From NCBI RefSeq assembly GCF_019285515.1, contig NZ_CP079095.1, positions 310,001-374,000 on the forward strand: a stretch of DNA of 64,000 nt, read 5' to 3'. A program made the translations under genes and the position numbers. Below, piece after piece: positions 24,051-32,623 of this stretch. Source of the stretch: Methylococcus sp. Mc7. Lineage in GTDB: Bacteria > Pseudomonadota > Gammaproteobacteria > Methylococcales > Methylococcaceae. Every line of letters starts with the position of its first letter. The first letter of the stretch is position 1. A model generated the notes under the pieces. The model was not told the DNA's origin, ran no database searches, and saw only the letters and a program-made list of their open reading frames with translations.

Positions 24051-26180
24051 TCAATAGGTGATCCGTATACCCAACTCCGCCCCGCGCCCCGCCTCCGGCG
24101 CGAAATAGCGCAGGTAGGAGGTGGAGTTGCGGATGTTGTCGTTGAGCAGGTTGTTGCCCTGGGCGAAGACCAGCACGTCGGCGTCCTTGAACGCCTTGAC
24201 CTCGTACTGCACGCCCAGGTTGAGCAGCACGTAGCCGTTGGTCATGGCATCGTTCTGGCCGGCATAGATCTGCTTCTCGCCGCGAGTCAGCCGCAGATTG
24301 CTGCTCCAGTGCTCGTCGTAGGCATAGTCGAGCTGGAAGCCATAGCGCAGCGGCGGCATGCGCGGCACGTTGCCGCCGTTGACGAACTGGCCGCGGGTGA
24401 AATCGCTGAACAGGGTCAGATCCAGCACCCCGTAGCGGTTTTCCATCAGCGAAAATTTGACGTTGCCTTCGTAGCCCAGGAAGTAGGCGCCGGCCTGGGT
24501 GGTCTGCACCACCGGGAAACAGGCGCCCGGACTGGTGCAGACTTTCTCGAACTGCTCGGAGTCTTCGTTGAACACCTCATCCGTGATCTGCTGGTAGATG
24601 TAATCGTTCACGAAGTTCTGGAACACGTTGAGCTCGGCGCTGATTCCCCGCCCCCTGTAGCGGTAGCCCCAGTCGAAGTTGTAGGAGGTTTCCTCGGTGA
24701 GATTGGGATCGCCCAGCTCATAGCTGTGCGTGGCGTCGTGCACGCCGTCGGTGAACAGCTCCTGCACTTGGGGCGCCCGTTGCGAGCGGGTCGCGGCGAA
24801 GCTGACGGTATTTTCGTCGTCGAGTTTCCATTGCCCGGAGCCGGAGGCGCTGATCGGCGCGTAGCTGCGGTTGGGGCCGCCCTGGGGATCGATGGAGTCT
24901 GATTCCCCGCGCAGCCCAAGCTCGTAGAAACCCGCGCCCAGCTCGAAGGATTCGACGGCGAACACGCCGTAGCTGCCGAGTTGCGATTTGGGTACCAGCG
25001 CGTCCGGCGAACCGATCTCGATCGCCTCGAAATCGGCCGAACTCATCTGCACCCCGACGACGCCCTTCACGATGCCGATCGGCTGGTGCACCACTTCCAG
25101 GCGCCCTTCGTTGGTCGTCTTGTTGAAACGGGCGGCCGCCACGCCGTCGTCCAGCTCGGTGTGGGTGTAATTGATGTGGCCGAAGCGCATGCGCACGGTC
25201 TCGACGAAATCCACCGGGGCGTTCAGCTCGCTCTTGAAATCGTAGCGCGACTCCTTGAGGTTGATCCGGGTGTCGCCCGCGCCGGGCGAGCCGTCGGGTG
25301 GAATGCCGTAGTTGTTGCCTAAGTAATTGATCGACACTCCGGCGAAGCCCGGCTCGCCCACCAGGGAGAACCCGGCGGAACCGCCCTTGGCCCGGTTTTC
25401 GGTATTGGGGATGACGCCGTAGGAATTCTGGATCGGGCTGCCTTGCAGCGCGAGGTCGGTCTGGCGCGCCTGGGTCTCGGCGATCGCCGGGCCGCCGATG
25501 TGCAGATTGTTGCCATCGCGGTAGAAACCGTCCAGGTGATAGGACACCAGGTCCTGGCCGCCTTCGACCTTGAGATTGGTCGTGGTCTGGCCCGAAACCG
25601 AGTTGAACCGCTGTTCCCCGGTCGCCGTCATCAGCTTGTCCGGCACCAGCGAAGGAATACGGTTGTCGAGGACGTTGACGATACCGCCGATCGCCCCGCT
25701 GCCATACAGCAGTGTGGCCGGACCGCGCAGGACCTCGACCCGGTCGGCCAGCACCGGCTCCACGGCGTTGGCGTGGTCCGGGCTGATCTGCGAGACGTCG
25801 CCGGTGCCGATGCTGTTGGTCATGACCTGGACCCGGGGACCGGTCTGGCCGCGGATCACCGGAATGCCGACGCCGGGTCCGAAGGATTCGCTGGTGACCC
25901 CGGCTTCCTGCTTGAGGGTTTCGCCGATGGTGGTGCCGATCTTCGTCCGCAACTCCTTGTCGGCCAGCACGGTCACGGGACGCGCCATTTCGGAGACCTT
26001 TTCTTCCAGCGGACTGCTGACAACGACCGGTTCTAGCTCCACGGGAGCCGGCTCCGCACCGGATGCCGGCGGGCTCTTTTCGTTATGGACCGGCTTACCC
26101 TCCGGCTCGGGAAGCTCGGCGGCATGGAGCGGCGCAGCCAGCGCAATGGAGCACAAGGACAGGGAAAATCGTTTGAACAT
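24051..26180 (-). CDS. znuD: TonB-dependent outer-membrane receptor, ZnuD-like zinc uptake
   Basis: 709 aa. Signal peptide (MFKRFSLSLCSIALAAPLHA), plug domain at about 55-190 (PVTVLADKELRTKIGTTIGE, PVIRGQTGPRVQVM, VEVLRGPATLLYGSGAIGG), then a beta barrel ending in ELGIRITY. The barrel carries INYTHTELDDG and LEVVHQPIG, as in the ZnuD family of zinc receptors, plus a loop with two Cys (CTSPGAC) and a His-containing N-terminal linker. It would import zinc or a zinc complex, powered by TonB. First gene of the nine-gene operon; a Zur-type site overlaps its promoter and the leader is about 120 nt. Confidence 0.88.
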   Translation of the reverse strand: MFKRFSLSLCSIALAAPLHAAELPEPEGKPVHNEKSPPASGAEPAPVELEPVVVSSPLEEKVSEMARPVTVLADKELRTKIGTTIGETLKQEAGVTSESFGPGVGIPVIRGQTGPRVQVMTNSIGTGDVSQISPDHANAVEPVLADRVEVLRGPATLLYGSGAIGGIVNVLDNRIPSLVPDKLMTATGEQRFNSVSGQTTTNLKVEGGQDLVSYHLDGFYRDGNNLHIGGPAIAETQARQTDLALQGSPIQNSYGVIPNTENRAKGGSAGFSLVGEPGFAGVSINYLGNNYGIPPDGSPGAGDTRINLKESRYDFKSELNAPVDFVETVRMRFGHINYTHTELDDGVAAARFNKTTNEGRLEVVHQPIGIVKGVVGVQMSSADFEAIEIGSPDALVPKSQLGSYGVFAVESFELGAGFYELGLRGESDSIDPQGGPNRSYAPISASGSGQWKLDDENTVSFAATRSQRAPQVQELFTDGVHDATHSYELGDPNLTEETSYNFDWGYRYRGRGISAELNVFQNFVNDYIYQQITDEVFNEDSEQFEKVCTSPGACFPVVQTTQAGAYFLGYEGNVKFSLMENRYGVLDLTLFSDFTRGQFVNGGNVPRMPPLRYGFQLDYAYDEHWSSNLRLTRGEKQIYAGQNDAMTNGYVLLNLGVQYEVKAFKDADVLVFAQGNNLLNDNIRNSTSYLRYFAPEAGRGAELGIRITY

Positions 26181-26305
26181 GATGCTTCCGGAACCTCTTG
26201 GATCCGTACCGATGTTATATCGTCACTCGTCTCGCGCCAGCCGATCCGCTATCTTCCGGCAAACACTCGCAGCCAACCCGAAGAGCTGCTCTGGCGGCGG
26301 GCGAG

Positions 26306-26335
26306 ATTATATATGTTATAAAGTAACAAAATCAA
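26306..26335 (-). promoter_or_regulatory. Zur-controlled promoter of the znuD-folE2 operon
   Basis: On the minus strand TTGATT (26335-26330), 18-nt spacer and a perfect TATAAT (26311-26306). The spacer is filled by a 17-nt site at 26313-26329, read on the plus strand as ATGTTATA-A-AGTAACAA, which matches the gammaproteobacterial Zur box (ATGTTATA-N-TATAACAT) at 8 of 8 bases in one half and 5 of 8 in the other. A second perfect half-site ATGTTATA occurs at 26212-26219 in the leader. Zinc-loaded Zur bound here would block RNA polymerase. Confidence 0.82.
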
Positions 26336-26407
26336 GCCGGCCCGAGGGAACGGGCCGAGACGATGCGGCAGACCGTAACAGCGGTCAGTGAGGAATTCCG
26401 GAAGAAC

Positions 26408-26926
26408 TCAAACGGACTCTTCTTGCGCGGCGCAAGCCGGGCAAATGCCGTGTATTTCCAGCGCCTTGTAGCGAACGCGAAAACTGGCCGAGGCGACTTC
26501 CGCGGCCACGGCGGCCATGACGGATGAGGCGGCACGCTCTTCGACCGTGTGGCAGCGGTCGCAGATCAGCAGCAGGAGTTCGTGCCGGCGTCCGACGTCG
26601 CTGCAGCCGATGAAGGCGTTGAGGCTCTCGACGCGGTGGATGAAACCCTGCTCCAGCAGGAAATCCAGCGCCCGGTATACGGTTGCGGGCTTGGCGGACG
26701 GATCGAACGGCTTGAGCAGTTCGAGCAGGTCGTAAGCCTTGACCGCCTCGTGATTTTCCCAGATCAGCGCGAGCACCTGGCGCCGCAGCGGCGTGAAGCG
26801 CACCCCGCGCTCGCTGCAGAGTTTTTCGGCGCGGCTCAGGGCACGGTCTATGCACCCCTGATGGTCGTGGCCGCCGGCCGGCGCGGGCGCGGCCACGTCC
26901 GCGGTCAAGGTCCCTCCGAAACTCAC
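26408..26926 (-). CDS. zur: Zinc uptake regulator Zur (Fur family)
   Basis: 172 aa, GTG start overlapping the previous stop. It resembles E. coli Zur closely: AEKLCSERGVRFTPLRRQVLALI, AYDLLELLKPFDPSAKPATVYRALDFLLEQGFIHRVESLNAF, then the structural zinc site CDRC and CPAC pairs. It represses zinc-uptake genes when zinc is ample. The predicted site lies 80 nt beyond its stop codon, in the promoter of znuD. It is translationally coupled to a small membrane-protein gene upstream. Confidence 0.93.
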   Translation of the reverse strand: MSFGGTLTADVAAPAPAGGHDHQGCIDRALSRAEKLCSERGVRFTPLRRQVLALIWENHEAVKAYDLLELLKPFDPSAKPATVYRALDFLLEQGFIHRVESLNAFIGCSDVGRRHELLLLICDRCHTVEERAASSVMAAVAAEVASASFRVRYKALEIHGICPACAAQEESV

Positions 26927-27417
26927 TGCGGACGGCCGGGACGCTCCGACTGGCGCAACGGCGCCGGCTGCTGGCCTGCGCCCTGGCGTGAACGCGAGGA
27001 ACCGAGGCTGGTATCCACCAGCTTGGCGATCATGTCGTCCCAGGAGGCGTACTGCCTGAACTCCGGATCGCCCGCCGCGATCCTGGCGTTGACCTCGGTC
27101 CGTGCCAGTTCGATGACCTCTTCGGGCGTCATGCCGTCCACCGCCTTGGCGAAGGCATCCGGCCCCTCCTGGGACTTGATCTTGTCCAGGAGGCCGAAGG
27201 CCGTATCGAAGATCACGCGATCGTTGGTCGACAGGTAACGCTTGACCTTCATCGCCGACTTATACGCTGCCGCCTTGGACACCCCATTGATTTCCGTGGT
27301 TCTCGACATGAATGCCGGGAGGAAATAGATGACCGCGAGCACCACCATCACGACGGCGAGAACGCGCATGGCCTTGCTCGACAACCCGCTGTCTTTCTGC
27401 TCTACAGACTGGCTCAT
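26923..27417 (-). CDS. Single-span membrane protein of unknown function, coupled to zur
   Basis: 164 aa. One transmembrane helix near the N-terminus (MRVLAVVMVVLAVIYFLPAF) is followed by a probably periplasmic soluble region with NDRVIFDTAFGLLDKIKSQE, AVDGMTPEEVIELARTEV and SWDDMIAKLVD, and a Gln/Arg/Pro-rich end. It recalls small DUF6694-type proteins but I am not sure. Its stop overlaps the zur start as GTGA, so it is the first gene of the zur transcript. Confidence 0.75.
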   Translation of the reverse strand: MSQSVEQKDSGLSSKAMRVLAVVMVVLAVIYFLPAFMSRTTEINGVSKAAAYKSAMKVKRYLSTNDRVIFDTAFGLLDKIKSQEGPDAFAKAVDGMTPEEVIELARTEVNARIAAGDPEFRQYASWDDMIAKLVDTSLGSSRSRQGAGQQPAPLRQSERPGRPQ

Positions 27418-27435
27418 ATGATTTCTCCATGGTTC

Positions 27436-27453
27436 GTTCCCCCACGGGGGAAC
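27436..27453. promoter_or_regulatory. Perfect inverted repeat in the zur-operon leader
   Basis: GTTCCCCC-AC-GGGGGAAC, an 8-bp perfect inverted repeat, lies 18 nt upstream of the membrane-protein start codon in the divergent region with the lipoprotein gene. Further up, ATTATATAAT (27506-27515) supplies a TATAAT on both strands and may serve divergent promoters. The repeat could be an operator or an RNA hairpin in the leader. Confidence 0.4.
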
Positions 27454-27550
27454 CGGATGCTCGACGCTGGCACGAATCCCGCCATCCCAGCAAACCTACC
27501 GTCGCATTATATAATTTCGGACCCGCCCGAATCACACGTAAAACGCCCCC

Positions 27551-27940
27551 ATGCCCAAGAATTTCCGCGCCCTTGCGCTTGTAATGGCATCGCTCGCCGG
27601 CTGCAGCCACGACATCGGCCTGATGCGGCAGGACGAAATCCTGACGGGATACGAATCGGCGATTCGCTGGGGCCTGTGGGAAAAAGCCGCGAGTTACCAG
27701 GTCAGGCGGCCCCGTCCCGAGCAGCGCCTCGACCACCTGAAAGGCTACAAGGTCACGGGTTACCAGGTGCGCTACAGGCACAGCGAAGAACCCTCCGCCC
27801 TGCTGTTCCAGACGGTCGAAATCCGCTACCTGCGCCCGGACGAACTCACCGAACGCAGCATGGTCGAGGAAGAGATGTGGCGCTATGACGACGACAAAGA
27901 GCGCTGGATGCTGGAAACCGATCTGCCGGAACCGAAGTGA
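27551..27940 (+). CDS. Small predicted lipoprotein of unknown function
   Basis: 129 aa with a lipoprotein signal peptide: MPKNFRALALVMASLAGC, where LAGC is the lipobox and the Cys the lipidated residue. The mature part (GYESAIRWGLWEKAASYQ, YKVTGYQVRYRH, EIRYLRPDELTERSMVEEEM, then a DDDKERWMLETD tail) looks like a small beta-sandwich with an NTF2- or DUF-type fold, but no family is recognised with confidence. Convergent with the degenerate dihydroorotase gene, 10 nt apart. Confidence 0.75.
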   Translation: MPKNFRALALVMASLAGCSHDIGLMRQDEILTGYESAIRWGLWEKAASYQVRRPRPEQRLDHLKGYKVTGYQVRYRHSEEPSALLFQTVEIRYLRPDELTERSMVEEEMWRYDDDKERWMLETDLPEPK

Positions 27941-27950
27941 AACGCAGACT

Positions 27951-29234
27951 TCACAGCGCGTAAACCAGCCGCCCCCCGGCTACGGTTGCCATCACCCGTC
28001 CCGTCAGCGTCCGCTCCCAGAACGGCGTGTTGCGGCCCGCGCTGAGCCAGCCGCCCTCGGCCGGCACCCACTCCGCCGCCGGATCGAACACGCAGATATC
28101 CGCCGGCGCGCCCGGCGCCAGCCGGCCGGACTCCAGCCCAAGGATCGCCGCGGGCCCCACCGTCAGGCGGGCGATGGCATCGGGCAGCGACAGCCTCCCC
28201 TCCGCCACCAGTGCACACATCAGCGGCAGCAGGGTCTGCAATGAAGACAAGCCGGGCTCGGTTTCGGGGAAGACGTCGAGCTTGGCATCCGGCTCGTGGG
28301 GCTGGTGATCCGAGCATACCGCTGAAATCCGGCCGTCCGCCACGGCAGCGAGCAGCGCGTCGCGGTCGGACATCGTGCGAAATGGCGGGCGGCTGTGGCA
28401 AAGCGCGTCGAAACCATCGACGCTCGACTCGGTGAGATGCAGATGATGCACCGCCACGTCCGCGCTGACGCGCACACCCCGCGCCCTGGCCTCGGCGACC
28501 ATTTCCACCGCGCGGCCGCTGCTGAGCTGGCCGAAATGCGCGCGCCCCCCCGTCTGCTCGATCAGCGGGAGCGCCTGGGCGACCGCGACCGTCTCCGCCG
28601 TCTCAGGGATGCCCGGCAGACCGAGACGGCTGCTCACGGCCCCCTCGTGCACACACCCCTGGCCGCACAGCCACGGGTCCTCGGGGCGGAACACCACGAC
28701 GAGCTCGAAACTCGCCGCGTATTCCAGCGCCCGCCGCAGCACCAGCAGATTGGCGAGGGGACGGTCGGCATTGCCCAGAGCCAGGCAGCCGGCGCGCTTC
28801 AGCGCGTGCATTTCGCTGAGGTCCTTTCCGTTCAGGCCGCGGGTCAAGGCACCGATCGGCAGCACCCGTACCTTGCCCGCCTCCTCGGCCCGCTCCGTGA
28901 CCAGCTTGACCACGGCGGGCGTATCGATGACAGGGACCGTATCCGGGGGACAGCACAGGGTGGTGATGCCGCCGGCCGCCGCCGCCGCGCCTTCGGACGC
29001 GATGGTGCCCTTGGGTTCCTGTCCAGGCTCGCGGAGACGGGCGCACAGATCGATGAAACCGGGACATACGATCCGGCCGCCGGCATCAATGCGGCGATCC
29101 GCCTCGAACCCGTCCGGACGGGCACCGACGCCGACGATGACGCCGTCCGCGACGCACACGACACCCGCCCCGTCGAAACCGCTGGCCGGATCGACGATGC
29201 GCCCGCCCTCGACGAGGATGCGTTGGCCGCTCAT
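27951..29234 (-). CDS. pyrX: Dihydroorotase-like pseudoenzyme (PyrC'/PyrX)
   Basis: 427 aa with the dihydroorotase fold ([56 protein letters not shown]). The metal motif HxH that should follow FID is Cys64-Ala-Arg66, and the usual His-containing strand before the carboxylysine region reads [10 protein letters not shown], so the active site is lost. In Pseudomonas an inactive PyrC' of this kind is required to assemble the aspartate transcarbamoylase dodecamer with PyrB. Its ATG overlaps pyrB, supporting that role. Confidence 0.9.
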   Translation of the reverse strand: MSGQRILVEGGRIVDPASGFDGAGVVCVADGVIVGVGARPDGFEADRRIDAGGRIVCPGFIDLCARLREPGQEPKGTIASEGAAAAAGGITTLCCPPDTVPVIDTPAVVKLVTERAEEAGKVRVLPIGALTRGLNGKDLSEMHALKRAGCLALGNADRPLANLLVLRRALEYAASFELVVVFRPEDPWLCGQGCVHEGAVSSRLGLPGIPETAETVAVAQALPLIEQTGGRAHFGQLSSGRAVEMVAEARARGVRVSADVAVHHLHLTESSVDGFDALCHSRPPFRTMSDRDALLAAVADGRISAVCSDHQPHEPDAKLDVFPETEPGLSSLQTLLPLMCALVAEGRLSLPDAIARLTVGPAAILGLESGRLAPGAPADICVFDPAAEWVPAEGGWLSAGRNTPFWERTLTGRVMATVAGGRLVYAL

Positions 29235-30217
29235 GCCGACCCCTCCATGTCCGGCCCGGCGTGCATGGCCATGGACATCACCGCCATGCGCACCGCGATA
29301 CCGTGGGTCACCTGCTGCAGGATCACGGAGCGGGGACCGTCGGCGATGGCCGAATCGATCTCGATCCCGCGGTTGATCGGCCCCGGATGCATGACGATGA
29401 CGTCCGGCCTGGCTTTCTCCAGGCGCTTCTCCGTCAGGCCGAAGCGTTGGAAATATTCGTGTTCGGATGGAATGAACGCGCTGCCCATGCGCTCGAGCTG
29501 CAAGCGCAGCATGATGACCACGTCGACGTCGCGCAGCCCCTCGTTCAGATCGTGGTAGGGCGCCACGCCCAAGGCTTCGACATGAGCCGGCAAGAGGGTC
29601 TTGGGCGCCACCACCCGCACCTCGTCCACCCCCAGGGTGTTGAGCGCCCAGATTTCGGAACGCGCCACGCGGGAATGCAGGATGTCGCCGACGATGGCCA
29701 CCTTGAGGCCGGCGAACCCGCCCTTGGCCCGGCGGATGGTGAACACGTCCAGCATGGCCTGGGTCGGGTGGGCATGACGACCGTCGCCCGCGTTGAGCAC
29801 GCTGATGTGCGGCGCGACGTGGCGGGCGATGAAATGGGCGGCCCCGCTCTGGGCATGGCGCACCACGAACATGTCGACGTGCATCGCCTCCAGGTTGCGG
29901 ACGGTGTCGAGCAGGCTTTCGCCCTTGGAGGTCGCGGAAGTCGCGATGTTGATGTTGAGCACGTCGGCGGACAAACGCTTGGCGGCGAGTTCGAAGGTCG
30001 TCCGGGTGCGGGTGCTGTTCTCGAAAAACAGATTCACCACGGTCTTGCCGCGCAGCAGGGGCACCTTCTTGACGTTCTGAGCCGTCACGCCGGCGAAGGA
30101 CTCGGCGGTGTCCATGATCCGGACCAGCAGTTCCCGGCTCAGACCTTCGACCGTCAGAAAATGGCGCAGACGCCCGGAAGCGTCGAGCTGGATGTCGGCG
30201 GCGGCCGTCGCGCTCAT
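29231..30217 (-). CDS. pyrB: Aspartate carbamoyltransferase catalytic subunit
   Basis: 328 aa. [18 protein letters not shown] (carbamoyl-phosphate site), HIDVF-type region [35 protein letters not shown] and [12 protein letters not shown] are ATCase signatures. It forms carbamoyl-aspartate in pyrimidine synthesis. It is slightly longer at the N-terminus than E. coli PyrB, like the Pseudomonas type that partners PyrC'. It overlaps both pyrR and pyrX by 4 nt. Confidence 0.96.
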   Translation of the reverse strand: MSATAAADIQLDASGRLRHFLTVEGLSRELLVRIMDTAESFAGVTAQNVKKVPLLRGKTVVNLFFENSTRTRTTFELAAKRLSADVLNINIATSATSKGESLLDTVRNLEAMHVDMFVVRHAQSGAAHFIARHVAPHISVLNAGDGRHAHPTQAMLDVFTIRRAKGGFAGLKVAIVGDILHSRVARSEIWALNTLGVDEVRVVAPKTLLPAHVEALGVAPYHDLNEGLRDVDVVIMLRLQLERMGSAFIPSEHEYFQRFGLTEKRLEKARPDVIVMHPGPINRGIEIDSAIADGPRSVILQQVTHGIAVRMAVMSMAMHAGPDMEGSA

Positions 30218-30726
30218 CGTCCCCCCGTGCGAATCGCCAGTTGCAGGGGCTCGGGTCCGGTGAGCTTGATGCGCTGCCCCGTCTCCAGCTCCACCCGTCC
30301 GCCGATGCAGTCGGCCTGGATCGGAATCTGCCTGCCGTTGCGGTCGATCAGCACGCCGAGCACGATTTCCGCGGGCCGGCCGTAATCGAAGATCTCGTTC
30401 AAGGCGGCGCGCACGGTGCGTCCGGTATACAGCACGTCGTCGATCAGCACGATGTTGCGGCCGTCGACCCGGAACGGCAGCTTGCTCGCCCGCACGTCCG
30501 GATTCATGCCCGACTGGGGGTAATCGTCCCGATAGAACGAAATATCCAGGTAGCCCAGCGGCTCGGAGAACCCCAAACGCCGATGCAGGACTTCGGCGAT
30601 CCAGGCCCCGCCGGTATGGACACCGATCATGGCCGGGTCGTCGAGCCGGCGCCTGGCGAGTTCCTCGCGCAGCGACACTTCCAGACGCGCCAGCAGCGTT
30701 TCGACCTCGAAATCCGCTTGACTCAT
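30214..30726 (-). CDS. pyrR: Bifunctional PyrR: pyr regulator / uracil phosphoribosyltransferase
   Basis: 170 aa. The PRPP-binding motif [19 protein letters not shown] is exact and [18 protein letters not shown] and [11 protein letters not shown] agree with PyrR. In Gram-positives it controls pyr attenuation; in Pseudomonas-type operons its regulatory role is less clear. No attenuator is evident between pyrR and pyrB, which overlap. Confidence 0.93.
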   Translation of the reverse strand: MSQADFEVETLLARLEVSLREELARRRLDDPAMIGVHTGGAWIAEVLHRRLGFSEPLGYLDISFYRDDYPQSGMNPDVRASKLPFRVDGRNIVLIDDVLYTGRTVRAALNEIFDYGRPAEIVLGVLIDRNGRQIPIQADCIGGRVELETGQRIKLTGPEPLQLAIRTGGR

Positions 30727-30729
30727 GTA

Positions 30730-31185
30730 TTACCTCGGTGATGCCTTGTCAATCGAAAACCAGGTTTGCAGGATCAGTTGCGCCGCCATTTCGTCCTTCA
30801 CCTGCTCGAACTCGACCGATTTGCGGCGGCGGCGCTGGTAGAAGTGGGTGCGCGATTCGGCCGTGGTGAGCGTCTCGTCCACCGTGTACACCGGAAGCCG
30901 GTAACGGCCTTCCAGTTGCCGGCAGAAGCGCAAGGTCGGCGCCGTGATCGGATTTTCGCTGCCATCCTGCTGATGGGAAAGGCCTACGACCAAACCCGCG
31001 GGCCGCCACTGCGCGATGAGTTCGGAAATAGCGGCCCACAACTGCGCGGACGGCTGCGCCCGCAGGGTTCGAAGCGGCGCCGCGGTGCCGGTGACCGATT
31101 GCCCCACCGCAACTCCGATGTTCCTCTCGCCGAAATCGAAACCGAGATAAGTGGCGCCGCGCGCGGCGGACGGCGCCTCAGCCAT
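30730..31185 (-). CDS. ruvX: Holliday junction resolvase-like / pre-16S rRNA nuclease
   Basis: 151 aa of RNase H fold: [21 protein letters not shown] (catalytic Asp), [26 protein letters not shown] and [13 protein letters not shown]. YqgF/RuvX is an essential nuclease that matures the 16S 5' end. It overlaps algH upstream by 8 nt and precedes pyrR by 3 nt. Confidence 0.94.
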   Translation of the reverse strand: MAEAPSAARGATYLGFDFGERNIGVAVGQSVTGTAAPLRTLRAQPSAQLWAAISELIAQWRPAGLVVGLSHQQDGSENPITAPTLRFCRQLEGRYRLPVYTVDETLTTAESRTHFYQRRRRKSVEFEQVKDEMAAQLILQTWFSIDKASPR

Positions 31186-31744
31186 GCCCGGCCTGGCTGG
31201 TCAGCAGCGAAATGTCGACGCCTACCAGATCGGCCGCGGCTTTCCAGCGCCGCCCGGGCGGGTGCTCGAAAATCACGGCGTTGTCCGAGGGCACGTTGAG
31301 CCATGAATTGTCGATGATCTCACGCTCGAGCTGACCCTGCCCCCACCCGGCATATCCCAAGGCCAACAGCATGCGGCTCGGCCCTTCGCCGCGCCCGACC
31401 GCTTCCAGAATGTCCCTGGAGGTCGTCAATGCCAGGCGGTCGGAAACCACCAGGGTGGAAGCCCACACCGTTGCCGGTTCGTGCAGAATGAAGCCGCGCT
31501 CCGGATGCACGGGTCCGCCGAAAAACACCGGCAGCTCGCCCACCTCGGCGACTTTCATTTCAATCTCCATCTGCCGCATGACGTCGCCCAGCCTCAGCTC
31601 GGACGGCCGGTTTATGATGATGCCCAGGGCGCCGTCCGCATTGTGCTGGCAAAGCAGGGTCACGGTCTTCGCGAAATGCGGATCGGCCAGGCCAGGCATG
31701 GCGATCAGAAAATGGTTGGCAAGAGATTCTGTTTCCTGGTTCAT
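31178..31744 (-). CDS. algH: YqgE/AlgH family protein
   Basis: 188 aa. LANHFLIAMPGLADPHFAKTV, NRPSELRLGDV, FFGGPVHPERGFILHE and LLALGYAGWGQGQLEREI identify the DUF179/AlgH family. In Pseudomonas AlgH was linked to alginate regulation; the molecular role is unclear. Position between tonB and ruvX follows the conserved gshB-tonB-algH-ruvX-pyrRBC' order. Confidence 0.94.
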   Translation of the reverse strand: MNQETESLANHFLIAMPGLADPHFAKTVTLLCQHNADGALGIIINRPSELRLGDVMRQMEIEMKVAEVGELPVFFGGPVHPERGFILHEPATVWASTLVVSDRLALTTSRDILEAVGRGEGPSRMLLALGYAGWGQGQLEREIIDNSWLNVPSDNAVIFEHPPGRRWKAAADLVGVDISLLTSQAGHG

Positions 31745-31789
31745 CGTCAGTAGTATCGGCGCTCCTTGAGAGGCGCCGCAAGCGGTAAA

Positions 31790-32623
31790 CTACGGCGCGG
31801 TCTCCAGACGCGTGCCGTTCAAGAACTTCCAGGTGCGGGTGATCACCAGCATGTCGGCTTCCTCTCGCAGTTCCACCGGAAACGGTGCAAACGGCGCCGC
31901 CAGATGGACGATCCTCACCGCCGCATCGTCCAGCGCCCGCTCCCCGGAGGAGCGCCGCACCTGCACCTTGTATACGCTGCCGTCGGGCCGCAGGACTACG
32001 CTCAGCAGCAGGCTGCCCGTCAGGTTCTTGCGGCGCGCCTCCTCCGGGTAATTCAGGTTGCCGATGCGCTCGATCTTGTCCTGCCAGGCCCGCTCGTAGG
32101 CCGCCGCCTTGTATTTGTGGGCATTGACGGAGTTGATGTACACCATCCGGGGGTGCGGCGCCTCCTGCTGCTGCCGCACGTAAGCCGCACCGAATTCGGC
32201 GATCTGCCGGCTCAAGGATTCGGCGGAAATATGAGCGGGCGGAGCGGCTTCGGGTTCGGGCTCGGCCTTGACGGACCGTTCGGCCCGGGGGCTTTTCAGC
32301 ACCGGCTTCGGCGGACGCTCCGCCACCGGGCGCGACGCTTTGCCCCGCGCCGGTTCCGCCATTTTTTCCACGCCGCTGCGCGGCAACGGCTCGACACGCT
32401 CAGGCTTGTCGTCGCCACGCTGGTTTTCCGCGGCCAGATGTTCCGCCCGTTTCGGCGCCTCGGGTGCGGGAAGCCGCAGCAGCGTCACGTCGAAAGCCCT
32501 GGGCGTATCTTTCGCTGTCGCGGCAGGCTTGGCATTCAGGCCGAGAATCACCGCCGCATGCACCGCGAACGCGATCAGCAGCGCGAGCAGCAGGCGGCTT
32601 TGGTCGTGCGACTCAAGCGACAT
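31790..32623 (-). CDS. tonB: TonB-family energy transducer
   Basis: 277 aa from the ATG at 32623, which overlaps the gshB stop. A single N-terminal transmembrane helix (RLLLALLIAFAVHAAVILGL) contains the His found in TonB anchors; a Pro/Lys/Glu-rich periplasmic linker follows; the C-terminal domain has RIGNLNYPEEARRKNLTGSL and VLRPDGSVYKVQVRRSSG, the TonB fold. It lacks adjacent exbBD. It could power TonB receptors such as the ZnuD homologue. Confidence 0.9.
   Translation of the reverse strand: MSLESHDQSRLLLALLIAFAVHAAVILGLNAKPAATAKDTPRAFDVTLLRLPAPEAPKRAEHLAAENQRGDDKPERVEPLPRSGVEKMAEPARGKASRPVAERPPKPVLKSPRAERSVKAEPEPEAAPPAHISAESLSRQIAEFGAAYVRQQQEAPHPRMVYINSVNAHKYKAAAYERAWQDKIERIGNLNYPEEARRKNLTGSLLLSVVLRPDGSVYKVQVRRSSGERALDDAAVRIVHLAAPFAPFPVELREEADMLVITRTWKFLNGTRLETAP

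Noticed and set aside
21629-24061. 810-codon antisense open frame opposite fhcA and the DUF1826 gene
   Set aside because: Shadow of highly GC-biased codons; the minus-strand genes show exact family motifs.
27506-27515. ATTATATAAT as a second Zur box for zur autoregulation
   Set aside because: Lacks the TGTTA/TAACA arms; better explained as back-to-back -10 elements of divergent promoters.
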